From: Alphaproteobacteria bacterium
GTDB lineage: Bacteria; Pseudomonadota; Alphaproteobacteria; Reyranellales; Reyranellaceae
Reading direction: 5' to 3'
Assembly: GCA_013290035.1 (NCBI GenBank)
Contig: JABCYT010000216.1
Span: 1 to 6,269 of the forward strand
Length of the DNA stretch: 6,269 nucleotides
Under the pieces are notes generated by a model that saw nothing but the letters and a program-made list of their open reading frames with translations, had not been told where the DNA came from and did not search any database. Shown here one piece after another: positions 1-6,269 of this stretch. Made by a program: the position numbers and the translations under genes. Each line of letters starts with the position of its first letter. The stretch's first letter is position 1.

Positions 1-18
1 TCCCTTGCCATCAGCCAT
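1..18 (-). CDS. Start of a divergent gene (partial, six codons)
   Basis: Reading leftward from position 18, an ATG opens a frame that encodes MADGKG and then leaves the window. A GGGAG motif at 25-29 sits six bases before the ATG, which is good ribosome-binding-site spacing. This is what makes the start credible. Nothing of the protein's fold is visible, so the function cannot be called. It is divergent to the MFS transporter, and an operator-like palindrome lies between the two genes. That is the usual arrangement of a TetR-, LysR- or MarR-type regulator with its target transporter, so a regulator is a reasonable guess, but only from context. A second ATG at position 11, in another frame, has poorer upstream spacing. 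Confidence 0.45.
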
Positions 19-100
19 GCCGATCTCCCGGGGAAATGCGCCCGATGTCGATGCCTGATGATCGCCCGCCGCTCAAGGGGGCGCTGCCATTTCGCCCATC

Positions 101-144
101 GGGTTCCGGCCGGGATGACGGAAAAATGCCCATGGCCGGAATCC
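101..144. repeat. Inverted repeat, 11-bp stem, in the divergent intergenic region
   Basis: Positions 101-111 (GGGTTCCGGCC) pair with 134-144 (GGCCGGAATCC) over 11 positions. The only non-Watson-Crick pair is a G-T at 103/142. The 22-base loop (112-133) can add three pairs, GGG 112-114 with CCC 129-131. Only three T residues follow the stem on the plus strand and no T-run follows on the minus strand, so it is not a convincing intrinsic terminator. If the divergent minus-strand gene is transcribed from near 180-215, the hairpin would fall in its 5' leader. It could also be a protein-binding site. The pairing is plain in the sequence; the role is unknown. Confidence 0.5.
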
Positions 145-185
145 TTTCGGCTGTGCCAATCGTCTAGAACAGGTGAAAGCCCATA

Positions 186-215
186 TTGCAATCACTAAAC
201 CTATCGGTTAAGTAT
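186..215 (+). promoter_or_regulatory. Tentative promoter of the MFS gene, possibly back-to-back with a divergent promoter
   Basis: A TTGCAA hexamer at 186-191 resembles a sigma-70 -35 box. The -10 candidates at 17-18 bp spacing (TAAGTA 209-214 or AAGTAT 210-215) are weak matches. On the minus strand, TTAACC (211-206) followed after 17 bases by CAATAT (188-183) could serve the divergent gene. This is the most AT-rich part of a GC-rich intergenic region and it contains the palindrome at 194-213, so a repressor bound there could block both promoters. The hexamer matches are modest and the exact boxes are uncertain. Confidence 0.3.
194..213. promoter_or_regulatory. Operator-like 20-bp imperfect palindrome
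   Basis: ACTAAACCTATCGGTTAAGT is an inverted repeat in which 8 of the 10 positions of each half match the reverse complement of the other half. The core is AACC-TATC-GGTT. The size, the absence of a long spacer and the AT-rich flanks resemble operators of TetR-family repressors, though other dimeric regulators use similar sites. It lies 27 bp upstream of the MFS start codon and overlaps the candidate promoter elements. It would therefore be well placed to control the transporter, the divergent gene, or both. The palindrome is visible; the regulator family is inferred. Confidence 0.5.
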
Positions 216-229
216 TGCCGCAGCCCTAT

Positions 230-235
230 GAGGAG
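230..235 (+). promoter_or_regulatory. Ribosome binding site of the MFS gene
   Basis: GAGGAG lies five bases before the ATG at 241. It is a strong Shine-Dalgarno match and fixes that ATG as the start of the transporter gene. Confidence 0.75.
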
Positions 236-240
236 TCCCG

Positions 241-1458
241 ATGAAACTCTATTACGGTTGGGTCGTGGTCGCGGCCGGTGCGTTGATGGGATGCGTCGCC
301 ATCGGCTCGGTGTTTTCGCTGGCGGTGTTCCTGGCACCGGTGTCGGAGGCAACGGGCTGGTCGCGCACCGGCATATCGAGCGCCATGACGATCGTGTTCG
401 TAACCATGGGTTTCGCCTCCTTCGGCTGGGGCGCGCTCACCGACCGCTTCGGGCCGCGCGTCGTCGTGCTCGCCGGCGGGCTCCTGCTGGGGCTCGGATT
501 GACGCTGGCGAGCCGCGCCACCAGCCTGATCGAATTCCAGCTCATCTACGGCATCATGGTCGGCGGCGCCGCCGGCGCCGTCTTCGCGCCGACCATGGCC
601 ACGGTGACCGGCTGGTTCGAGAAGAACCGCAGCCTCGCCGTCTCGCTCGTCTCGGCCGGCATGGGCATGGCGCCGATGACGGTCTCGCCTTTCGCGGGCT
701 GGCTGATCACGACCTATGACTGGCGCACCGCCCAGTTCGTGATCGCCATCCTGGCCTGGGTGGTCCTGGTGCCGACCTCGTTACTGGTGCGCCGGGCGCC
801 GGCGGTGCCGGCCGGCGATGGCGCGGTGGGGCCCATGCCGGGCGCCGCCGATCCCGGCATGACTGCCGGACAAGCCTTGCGCTCGCCGCAATTCATCGTG
901 CTGGCGGCGACCTACTTTTGCTGCTGCGCCACGCACTCCGGGCCAATCTTCCACACGGTGAGCTATGCCATCGCCTGCGGCCTCGCGCCCCTGGCCGCGG
1001 TCACGATCTACAGCGTCGAAGGCCTGGCGGGCCTGGGCGGCCGCATCCTGTTCGGCCTGGCCGGCGACCGCCTCGGCGCCAAGCGCGTGCTGGTCATCGG
1101 GCTGTTCGCCCAGGCGCTGGGGGCCGGCGCCTACTTCTTTGTGCGCCAGTTGGGCGAGTTCTACGCCGTCGCCGCCTTTTTCGGGCTGATCTATGGCGGC
1201 GTGATGCCGCTCTATGCCGTGATCGCGCGCGAGTATTTCCCGATGCGCATCATGGGCACGGTGTTCGGCGCGGGCGCCGTGTTCTCGAGCCTCGGCATGG
1301 CGCTGGGCCCGGCCGTCGGCGGCTGGATCTTCGACAGCACCGGCAACTACGGCTGGCTCTATATCGGCTCGTTCGGCATCGGCCTCGGCGCCGTGGCGAT
1401 CGCGCTCGCCTTCCCGCCGTTCCCGTCACGCCAGCGCGCGGTGGCGCAACCGGCGTAG
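241..1458 (+). CDS. MFS transporter of the monocarboxylate / oxalate-formate-antiporter-like type
   Basis: A complete 405-residue inner-membrane transporter of normal length for the 12-helix major facilitator superfamily. It opens with YYGWVVV (4-10) at the first helix, a start common in bacterial monocarboxylate-porter and OFA-like members. The loop 2-3 signature GWGALTDRFGPR is at 62-73, and its second-half counterpart GRILFGLAGDRLGAKR is at 267-282. The segment GWFEKNRSLAVSLVSAG at 124-140 is also typical of this subgroup. A hydrophilic central loop (about 184-212) separates the two six-helix halves. The likely substrate is a small organic or carboxylic anion moved with protons, but the exact substrate cannot be read from sequence. 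Helix 7 carries three consecutive cysteines (227-229). The gene stands alone on its strand, with a strong RBS and an operator-like palindrome upstream, so regulation by the divergent gene's product is plausible. It ends 24 bp from the convergent permease gene. Confidence 0.9.
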   Translation: MKLYYGWVVVAAGALMGCVAIGSVFSLAVFLAPVSEATGWSRTGISSAMTIVFVTMGFASFGWGALTDRFGPRVVVLAGGLLLGLGLTLASRATSLIEFQLIYGIMVGGAAGAVFAPTMATVTGWFEKNRSLAVSLVSAGMGMAPMTVSPFAGWLITTYDWRTAQFVIAILAWVVLVPTSLLVRRAPAVPAGDGAVGPMPGAADPGMTAGQALRSPQFIVLAATYFCCCATHSGPIFHTVSYAIACGLAPLAAVTIYSVEGLAGLGGRILFGLAGDRLGAKRVLVIGLFAQALGAGAYFFVRQLGEFYAVAAFFGLIYGGVMPLYAVIAREYFPMRIMGTVFGAGAVFSSLGMALGPAVGGWIFDSTGNYGWLYIGSFGIGLGAVAIALAFPPFPSRQRAVAQPA

Positions 1459-1482
1459 GATCCGCAGCCGGCGCGCGATGCG

Positions 1483-3852
1483 CTACGCCGCGCCTGCCCT
1501 CAGGACCGCCGGAATGTCGGCATCGCGCAGCCGGCGGGCGGCCAGCGTGAACGAGATCGCCGCCGCCGCCAGCACCGTACCGCCGGCAATGGCATAGCTG
1601 CGCCAGCCGACGACGAGCGGCACATGGAACAGGTCGTTGTCGAGGTTCGACACGATCAAGTGGCCAAGACCGAGGCCGACGGCGGCGCCCAAGGGCAATG
1701 CCGCCACGACGGCCACGCCCAACTCGCCGGCAAGCATGAATACGACTGTCGCTTTGCCGAAGCCCAGGGCGCGCATGATAGCGAGCTCGCGGACCCGCTC
1801 CGACAATGCGATGCGGACGGTCGCATCGACGATCGCAAAGGCGGTGATGCCGGCGAAAGCCACGAAGAACGAAAGAATGATGGTCAGCGTCCGCGCCATG
1901 GTGTCGCGAAATGCCGTCACCGTCGCCGCGCGGGGCACGAAACCCGCGACGATGGGCGAGCCCCTGAGCGCGCGATAGAGGCCCGACCTGTCGCCATCGG
2001 TAAGCTTCAGCTCGGCGCCGGTGATGACCGGTCCCTCGCCCAGCAGGCGGTCGAGGACGGCAAGCTCCAGGTAGGCGCCCATGCCGATATATTGCTCGAC
2101 GAGCGCCGCGACCGGCAGCTCGAAGGAGCGGCCGGGACCAGCCTCGACCGTCACGCGATCGCCGACATGGGCCTGCAGGATCTCGGCCAGCGTGCGCGAC
2201 AGTGCGACGCCATCGGTGGGCACGGCAATCGGCACAAGGGCGAGATCGAGCAGACGAAGCAGCGTGCCGTCCGCCGGCAAGCCGCTCAGCACGACTTGCC
2301 GAGACCGGGCGCCAACGCTGAGGCGTACGGGCAGGTCGCGGATGCCTTCGACGGCGCGCACGCCCGGCCATTGGGCGAGATCGGCGAGCACCGTGGCGGG
2401 CAGCGGGGCGATAAAGACGATCGTCGCGTCCTGGCGTTGCGCCCGGGCGTAGAACACATCGACCATCTCATCGAGCGCGTCGAAGCTGAACAGGGTGGCG
2501 ATCTGCAATCCCACGGCAAAGGCGATGGTCACCATCGTGAGCAGGGGCCGCAATGGACGCCGGCCGAGTTGGCGAAGGACCATGGCGAGCGGTGCCGCGA
2601 GGTGGCTTGCCAGGTGTTCGCCGGCGACCCTCCGGTAGGTGAACGGCGCTGCCGGAAGCATGGCGACAGCCGGCCGAAGCGCCAGGGCGCGCTGCACGGG
2701 ATGCACCGCCGACAAAGCGGCGGCAGCCCCCAGCGCCGCGACGCCGCCAGCTGCGGCCAGCAGGTCGGGCCGATAGCGGAGGAACGGAAAGTGGAAGAAC
2801 TCTGCATAGATCCTGGTCACGCCGTAGCCGAGCCCGATGCCGACGGGAAGCCCGAGCAGCGTTGCGGCGCCGGCAAGTACGAGGGCGAACTTCACGTAGT
2901 GCCAGCCGATCGCGTTGCCAGCCACGCCCAGCGCCTTGACGATGCCGATTTGCGCCCTTTGCAACTCGACGATCCGCAGCATTGATGCGTGCAGCAGCAG
3001 GATGGCGACGCCGATGAAGATGGCGGGAACAAGGACGCCGATGGCCGCCAATTCCTTCAACTGGCTCGAGACGAAGGCATGCGAGTATTGCCGGGCGCGA
3101 TCATGGATATCGGCGCCACCGTATGAGGCCAGCAGCCGCTCCAACGCTTCGGTCACGGCAGCCACCGACGCACCTGGATCGAGCCGGACGGCAAGATCGT
3201 TGAACCGGTCTGTCATGCCGAGGTCCGCCGCCAGCGTCGAACGCACCATCCAGACAATGGCGAAGCGATGGTCGTCGGGAACGATCTGTCCCGGCCCGAG
3301 GGCATAAATGTACTCGGGCGAAAGCGCGATGCCGGCAATCGTGAGGACGCTTCTATGTCCGCCGAGCGTCAGGGTCAGCTGGCTGCCGGGAGCAAGACCC
3401 TGCGCCGCGGCAAAGCTCTCGTTGACCACGACCTCCCCGGTATGACCGGGCGCCGGTTGCCGCCCCTGTCGCAGCGCGAGGGAATTGACCGACTGATCGT
3501 CCGCGTCCGGCAGCGATATCAGCCGAGCGCTGATCGGCTCGTCGAAGCCATCGATCGAAATCGCACCATGGCCGACGATCCGGGCCGCAGCGGCCGCCAC
3601 GCCGGGGATCCGGCGGATGGTCTCGGCGAGCGACAGGGGCGCGGACGGAACCGAGACGAACAGATCGGCAAATCCGTTTTGGCGGTAGTAATCCTCGCGC
3701 GTGGCATCGAGCGATTGGCGGGCGCTGAACGACATGGCGACGGCGGCGGCGGCGCAGGCGAGGACCAGGACGATGCTCAACGCCTGCCCCCGGAACGCCC
3801 AAAGATCGCGCGCCAGCTTGCGATCGAGGATGTATCCGGGGCCTGCTACCAT
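1483..3852 (-). CDS. FtsX-type ABC transporter permease with two FtsX units (type VII ABC system)
   Basis: A 789-residue inner-membrane permease. One N-terminal helix (about 23-43) is followed by a large extracytoplasmic MacB-PCD-like domain (about 44-260). Three helices follow at about 268-290, 318-345 and 364-384. A helix at about 436-457 begins a second unit: a second extracytoplasmic domain (458-650), then helices at about 653-678, 701-733 and 750-773. The FtsX coupling-loop motif occurs twice, as [14 protein letters not shown] (296-309) and [14 protein letters not shown] (685-698). This duplicated layout separates it from the roughly 400-residue LolC/LolE and from MacB, whose ATPase is fused; YbbP-like permeases are closer in size. 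The family uses ATP on the cytoplasmic side to drive movement of extracytoplasmic domains, often to extract lipids or expel peptides. Its ATG overlaps the end of the ATPase gene by 7 bp, with AGGA six bases upstream. No adaptor (HlyD-like) gene is in view. Substrate unknown. Confidence 0.92.
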   Translation of the reverse strand: MVAGPGYILDRKLARDLWAFRGQALSIVLVLACAAAAVAMSFSARQSLDATREDYYRQNGFADLFVSVPSAPLSLAETIRRIPGVAAAAARIVGHGAISIDGFDEPISARLISLPDADDQSVNSLALRQGRQPAPGHTGEVVVNESFAAAQGLAPGSQLTLTLGGHRSVLTIAGIALSPEYIYALGPGQIVPDDHRFAIVWMVRSTLAADLGMTDRFNDLAVRLDPGASVAAVTEALERLLASYGGADIHDRARQYSHAFVSSQLKELAAIGVLVPAIFIGVAILLLHASMLRIVELQRAQIGIVKALGVAGNAIGWHYVKFALVLAGAATLLGLPVGIGLGYGVTRIYAEFFHFPFLRYRPDLLAAAGGVAALGAAAALSAVHPVQRALALRPAVAMLPAAPFTYRRVAGEHLASHLAAPLAMVLRQLGRRPLRPLLTMVTIAFAVGLQIATLFSFDALDEMVDVFYARAQRQDATIVFIAPLPATVLADLAQWPGVRAVEGIRDLPVRLSVGARSRQVVLSGLPADGTLLRLLDLALVPIAVPTDGVALSRTLAEILQAHVGDRVTVEAGPGRSFELPVAALVEQYIGMGAYLELAVLDRLLGEGPVITGAELKLTDGDRSGLYRALRGSPIVAGFVPRAATVTAFRDTMARTLTIILSFFVAFAGITAFAIVDATVRIALSERVRELAIMRALGFGKATVVFMLAGELGVAVVAALPLGAAVGLGLGHLIVSNLDNDLFHVPLVVGWRSYAIAGGTVLAAAAISFTLAARRLRDADIPAVLRAGAA

Positions 3853-4598
3853 GACAGGTCCTGCGGCGGCGCCCGCGCCGCATTGCTTTCCAGTCGCACG
3901 ATCACGCCGTCAGCGAGGTGGGCAACGCGGTCGGCCATGCCGCCAATGACCGCGTTGTGGGTCACCAGGACGGTCGGGGTGGCGAACTCGCGGTTCACGC
4001 GCTCGAGTGCCTCGAGCACACGCACACCCGTTTTGCAGTCGAGCGCCCCCGTGGGCTCATCACACAAAAGCAGGCCCGGCTGTTTCACGATGGCGCGTGC
4101 GACGGCGACGCGCTGCTGCTCGCCGCCGGAAAGCTGCGCCGGAAAGCGGTCGCTCAGATCGACGATATCCAGGAGAGCAAGCGCCTGCTCCGGGACCAGC
4201 GCCCGCCCGGTGCCGCTGGCGCCCAGCGCCACGTTCTCGCTGGCCGTCAGGCTGGGGATGAGGTTGTAGGATTGAAAGACGAAGCCGACGTGACGGCGCC
4301 GATAGAGCGTCAGCGCCCGCTCGTCGAGCGCCGCAAGATCGGTCTCGCCGAACAGGAGCCGGCCGCCGGTCGCACGATCGAGTCCGCCCAAAAGATTGAG
4401 GAGCGTGGACTTGCCGCTGCCAGACGGACCGAGCAGGACGACGAAGTCGCCGCGTGCCAGGTCGAAATCGACGCCGCGCAGGGCGTGGACGGAACCGGCG
4501 CCGGAATCATAGGTCTTGACCAGGCCCCGGGCGGTCAGCACCGGCAAGGCTGCCGTTGCGGAAGGATCGGACGGACTGGCGCGTCCGGCGCCGATCAC
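3846..4598 (-). CDS. ABC transporter ATP-binding protein (LolD/MacB/YbbA type)
   Basis: A 250-residue cytoplasmic ATPase expected to dimerise and power the FtsX-type permease encoded next. All nucleotide-binding motifs are intact: Walker [10 protein letters not shown] 57-65, Q-loop Gln109 within [10 protein letters not shown], signature LSGGEQQR 156-163, Walker B LLLCDEP 176-182, D-loop GALD 184-187 and switch His214. [12 protein letters not shown] (68-79) and the [16 protein letters not shown] stretch are typical of the MacB/LolD branch, which partners with FtsX permeases. The GTG at 4598 was chosen as start because its GTGA overlaps the TGA of the upstream gene by 4 bp. The open frame runs further upstream, but that part lies in another frame of the prenyltransferase gene and does not look like ATPase sequence. 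There is only a weak GGGG before the GTG, so translation probably depends on coupling. About 19 Ala/Ser/Pro-rich residues precede the conserved domain. Confidence 0.93.
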   Translation of the reverse strand: MIGAGRASPSDPSATAALPVLTARGLVKTYDSGAGSVHALRGVDFDLARGDFVVLLGPSGSGKSTLLNLLGGLDRATGGRLLFGETDLAALDERALTLYRRRHVGFVFQSYNLIPSLTASENVALGASGTGRALVPEQALALLDIVDLSDRFPAQLSGGEQQRVAVARAIVKQPGLLLCDEPTGALDCKTGVRVLEALERVNREFATPTVLVTHNAVIGGMADRVAHLADGVIVRLESNAARAPPQDLSW

Positions 4599-6163
4599 AC
4601 CAGGCCCCAGAGCGGGATGGCGACGAACCAGAGGATGTAGGTGAGCGCCATGGCCATGAGGCCATCGATACGGCCGGGCTCGCACCGTCGTCCCAGATGA
4701 CGCTCCAGCACGAAGACCTGCAGGATCGCATAGGGCACGATGAGAAGCACGATCGACGCCACGATGTCGCCGCCGATCAGGCGCGGGAGCAGTGCCAGCG
4801 CCGTCGCCGCCGCCACGACGGTCGCGGCCTGGGCGATCCTGACGGCGGCACGGGGACCGAGCCGGACGGCGAGTGTGCCCTTGCCGACGGCGCGATCCGC
4901 CGCATGGTCGGGAATCCCCGACAGCGTGATGGCCGGCAGGATGGCAAAGAAAAGCGGCACCGCGACAAGCCACGGCCAGGCATCCGTCCAGATGCCGCCT
5001 TGGAAGGCGTAGCCGCACAGAATGACCCCCAGGCTGTGGGTGAGGCCGACATCGATCTCGCCGAGGCCGCGCCAGCAGAGCTTCAACGGCGGCACGGTGT
5101 AGCCGAGCGCCAGCACGCCGAGTGCGGCGAGAATGAGCAGGCCGGGGAACGGCGGTATCACCGTGGCGAGGGCGAGACCGATCGCCAGGAAAGCGCCGAC
5201 CGCCAGCACGACGGCAACCTGCATGCTGGCGAAACTTATGCTGCCGTCGACCAGAACACGCGAGCCGCCGCTGAAGGGACCATGGTGGCGGTTGCGCAGG
5301 TCGCTCTCGAAATCGAACTCGTCATTGGTAAAGACAGTCGCCAGCTCCAGGGCGAACAGGCAGGCAAGACCCAGCCAGAAGGCGGTCGGAGAAAAATGGC
5401 CGGTTGCGCGCCAGGCGCCCGCCGCGCCGATCGCATAAGCAGCCCACGCCATCGGGTGGAACTGCAGGCGGAAGCTCGCCAGCCAGGCGGCAAGGCGGCG
5501 GCGCGTACGCTGCACGGTCGTCAAGGCGCCATGGCGCAACGCCAGGCCTTCGTTCCGCGCCTCCTCGATCCATTGTGCGCGACGTTCGGCGCTCGCGGTC
5601 TTGACCGGGCCGAAGATGGTGCTGCGCACCGGCTCGACGCCACAGAAGCCCAGTGTCGCGCGGCTGAGCGCGTTCAGGCCCGGCGCGCGATAGATCCAGC
5701 GATAGACCCAGGGTGGCGTATCCATCGTCGTCAAAAGATGCGCTGATTTGCCGACAAGAAGCTTGTCCCAGCCCTCGCCGTCTTCGCGATCGGCGAAGGC
5801 GAAGCCCGGCATGAGGACACGATCGAGAAAGCCTTTCAGGCAGGCGGGCATCGTGCCCCACCAGGTGGGAAACACGAAGACGAGATGCTCGGCCCAGGCG
5901 ACAAGGGCCACGGCATCGGAGATGCGAGGCTCCAGCGGCTGGTCGCGCGGCGAAGGCACCAGGACATTCGGCTCAAAATCGAGATCCGTGAGAGAGTGGC
6001 GGCGCACCTCGGCGCCAGCGTTCCGCGCTCCCGCCGCATAGGCATCCGCCAAGGCCTCGCAGAGGCTGCCGCGGCGGGGATGGCCGAGCACGACGAGAAC
6101 CTTCGGCGGTCCCGCTCTGTGCTCAGGACGGACTGGCCTCTCGGGAGTGGATGGCTCGGGCAT
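4595..6163 (-). CDS. Fusion: NAD(P)H:quinone-oxidoreductase-like flavodoxin-fold domain plus UbiA-family prenyltransferase
   Basis: A 522-residue two-domain protein. Residues about 20-215 form a flavodoxin-like domain of the NQO1/KefF/MdaB family: first strand and cofactor loop [13 protein letters not shown] (21-33), hallmark [19 protein letters not shown] (98-116), and a late [16 protein letters not shown] block (172-187). It should bind FMN or FAD and use NAD(P)H to reduce quinones or similar acceptors. Residues about 230-522 form a full-length multi-helix UbiA domain. Both Asp-rich diphosphate/Mg2+ sites are present: NDEFDFESD 280-288 (NDxxDxxxD) and DHAAD 419-423, followed by [18 protein letters not shown] (355-362) and GLGE (366-369) resemble MenA-like members. 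It would join a polyprenyl chain to an acceptor in the membrane. The ATG at 6163 is preferred over the TTG at 6169 because GGAGG sits eight bases before it, against two for the TTG. The gene overlaps the ATPase gene by 4 bp. Acceptor and chain length are unknown. Confidence 0.88.
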   Translation of the reverse strand: MPEPSTPERPVRPEHRAGPPKVLVVLGHPRRGSLCEALADAYAAGARNAGAEVRRHSLTDLDFEPNVLVPSPRDQPLEPRISDAVALVAWAEHLVFVFPTWWGTMPACLKGFLDRVLMPGFAFADREDGEGWDKLLVGKSAHLLTTMDTPPWVYRWIYRAPGLNALSRATLGFCGVEPVRSTIFGPVKTASAERRAQWIEEARNEGLALRHGALTTVQRTRRRLAAWLASFRLQFHPMAWAAYAIGAAGAWRATGHFSPTAFWLGLACLFALELATVFTNDEFDFESDLRNRHHGPFSGGSRVLVDGSISFASMQVAVVLAVGAFLAIGLALATVIPPFPGLLILAALGVLALGYTVPPLKLCWRGLGEIDVGLTHSLGVILCGYAFQGGIWTDAWPWLVAVPLFFAILPAITLSGIPDHAADRAVGKGTLAVRLGPRAAVRIAQAATVVAAATALALLPRLIGGDIVASIVLLIVPYAILQVFVLERHLGRRCEPGRIDGLMAMALTYILWFVAIPLWGLV

Positions 6164-6171
6164 CGGCAAAG

Positions 6172-6176
6172 CCTCC
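6172..6176 (-). promoter_or_regulatory. Ribosome binding site that sets the start of the fusion gene
   Basis: On the minus strand GGAGG ends eight bases before the ATG at 6163. The in-frame TTG at 6169 is only two bases from it, too close to be used, so the protein should begin MPEPSTPE rather than MPMPEP. Confidence 0.7.
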
Positions 6177-6190
6177 GCACAGGGTCCTCG

Positions 6191-6269
6191 CTACTTGATC
6201 ACGAGCCATCGCTCGCTTCCGCTCACGATCGGGTGAATGCGCCGGAGCAAATCGCCGCCCGCAGCCGAC
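6191..6269 (-). CDS. C-terminal end of an unidentified gene (partial)
   Basis: On the minus strand one frame is open from the window edge to a TAG at 6193-6191 and encodes 25 residues ending in GSERWLVIK. Third codon positions are mostly G or C, as in the neighbouring genes, and the stop lies 27 bp before the fusion gene's ATG with that gene's RBS in between. The spacing fits an operon in which this gene comes first. The short tail, ending in a small hydrophobic strand and Lys, recalls the last strand of some alpha/beta enzymes such as class I methyltransferases, but this is too little to assign a family. Confidence 0.5.
   Translation of the reverse strand, partial: SAAGGDLLRRIHPIVSGSERWLVIK

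Noticed and set aside
1..204. Plus-strand frame open from the left edge to a TAA at 202-204, as a possible upstream gene end
   Set aside because: The translation is Cys/Arg-rich without any family resemblance and would run through the inverted repeat. The divergent minus-strand start with a good RBS explains the left edge better.
1470..1494. Possible hairpin terminator in the convergent region (GGCGCG 1470-1475 with CGCGCC 1489-1494)
   Set aside because: The stem is short with an irregular interior, overlaps the last codons of the permease gene, and has no T-run on either strand. In such GC-rich sequence it could easily be chance.
1624..2985. Long plus-strand open frame (453 codons) opposite the permease gene
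   Set aside because: It is antisense to well-supported FtsX permease sequence. Its translation is hydrophilic, rich in Arg, Gln, Asp and Gly, with no recognisable domain, as expected from the complement of a high-GC coding strand.
4599..5018. N-terminal extension of the ATPase frame upstream of the GTG
   Set aside because: The extra 140 residues lie inside the prenyltransferase gene in another frame, are Arg/Gly/Pro/Ala-rich and match nothing in ABC ATPases. The GTG at 4598 gives a normal family length.
4556..5746. Long plus-strand open frame (396 codons) opposite the prenyltransferase fusion
   Set aside because: Antisense to a gene with intact UbiA and flavodoxin motifs. The product is low-complexity and charged, a GC-driven shadow.

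Overview
The window comes from a high-GC bacterium. Strong G/C preference at third codon positions, tightly packed genes and ordinary bacterial ribosome binding sites suggest a member of the Pseudomonadota, possibly an alphaproteobacterium. That placement is inferred from composition and gene style only; there is no rRNA or marker gene here.

Layout. Positions 1-18 on the minus strand look like the first six codons of a divergent gene. Positions 19-240 are a regulatory intergenic region with an 11-bp stem inverted repeat (101-144) and a 20-bp AT-rich imperfect palindrome (194-213) that looks like an operator. Next is a complete plus-strand major facilitator transporter gene (241-1458). It converges, with only 24 bp between, on a minus-strand operon that fills the rest of the window (1483-6269). 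Read in the direction of transcription, the operon contains: the last 25 codons of an unidentified gene; a 522-residue protein joining an NAD(P)H:quinone-oxidoreductase-like flavodoxin-fold domain to a UbiA-type membrane prenyltransferase; an ABC ATPase of the LolD/MacB/YbbA type; and a 789-residue FtsX-type permease with two FtsX units. The last three genes overlap by 4 bp and 7 bp, so they are probably translationally coupled.

How the genes may work together. The ATPase and permease form a type VII (mechanotransmission) ABC system, a class that moves lipids or peptides out of a membrane or performs mechanical work in the envelope. The gene directly upstream encodes a prenyltransferase, whose product should be a membrane-embedded prenylated (quinone-like or lipid) compound, fused to a domain expected to reduce quinones or similar compounds. 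The simplest hypothesis is a small pathway that makes a prenylated, redox-active lipid and then extracts or exports it. Substrate and product are unknown, and no periplasmic adaptor or outer-membrane channel lies in the window. The MFS gene and the divergent gene next to it appear to be a separate transporter/regulator unit.

No RNA genes, insertion sequences, CRISPR arrays or clear rho-independent terminators were seen. No stretch longer than 300 bases lacks a gene.
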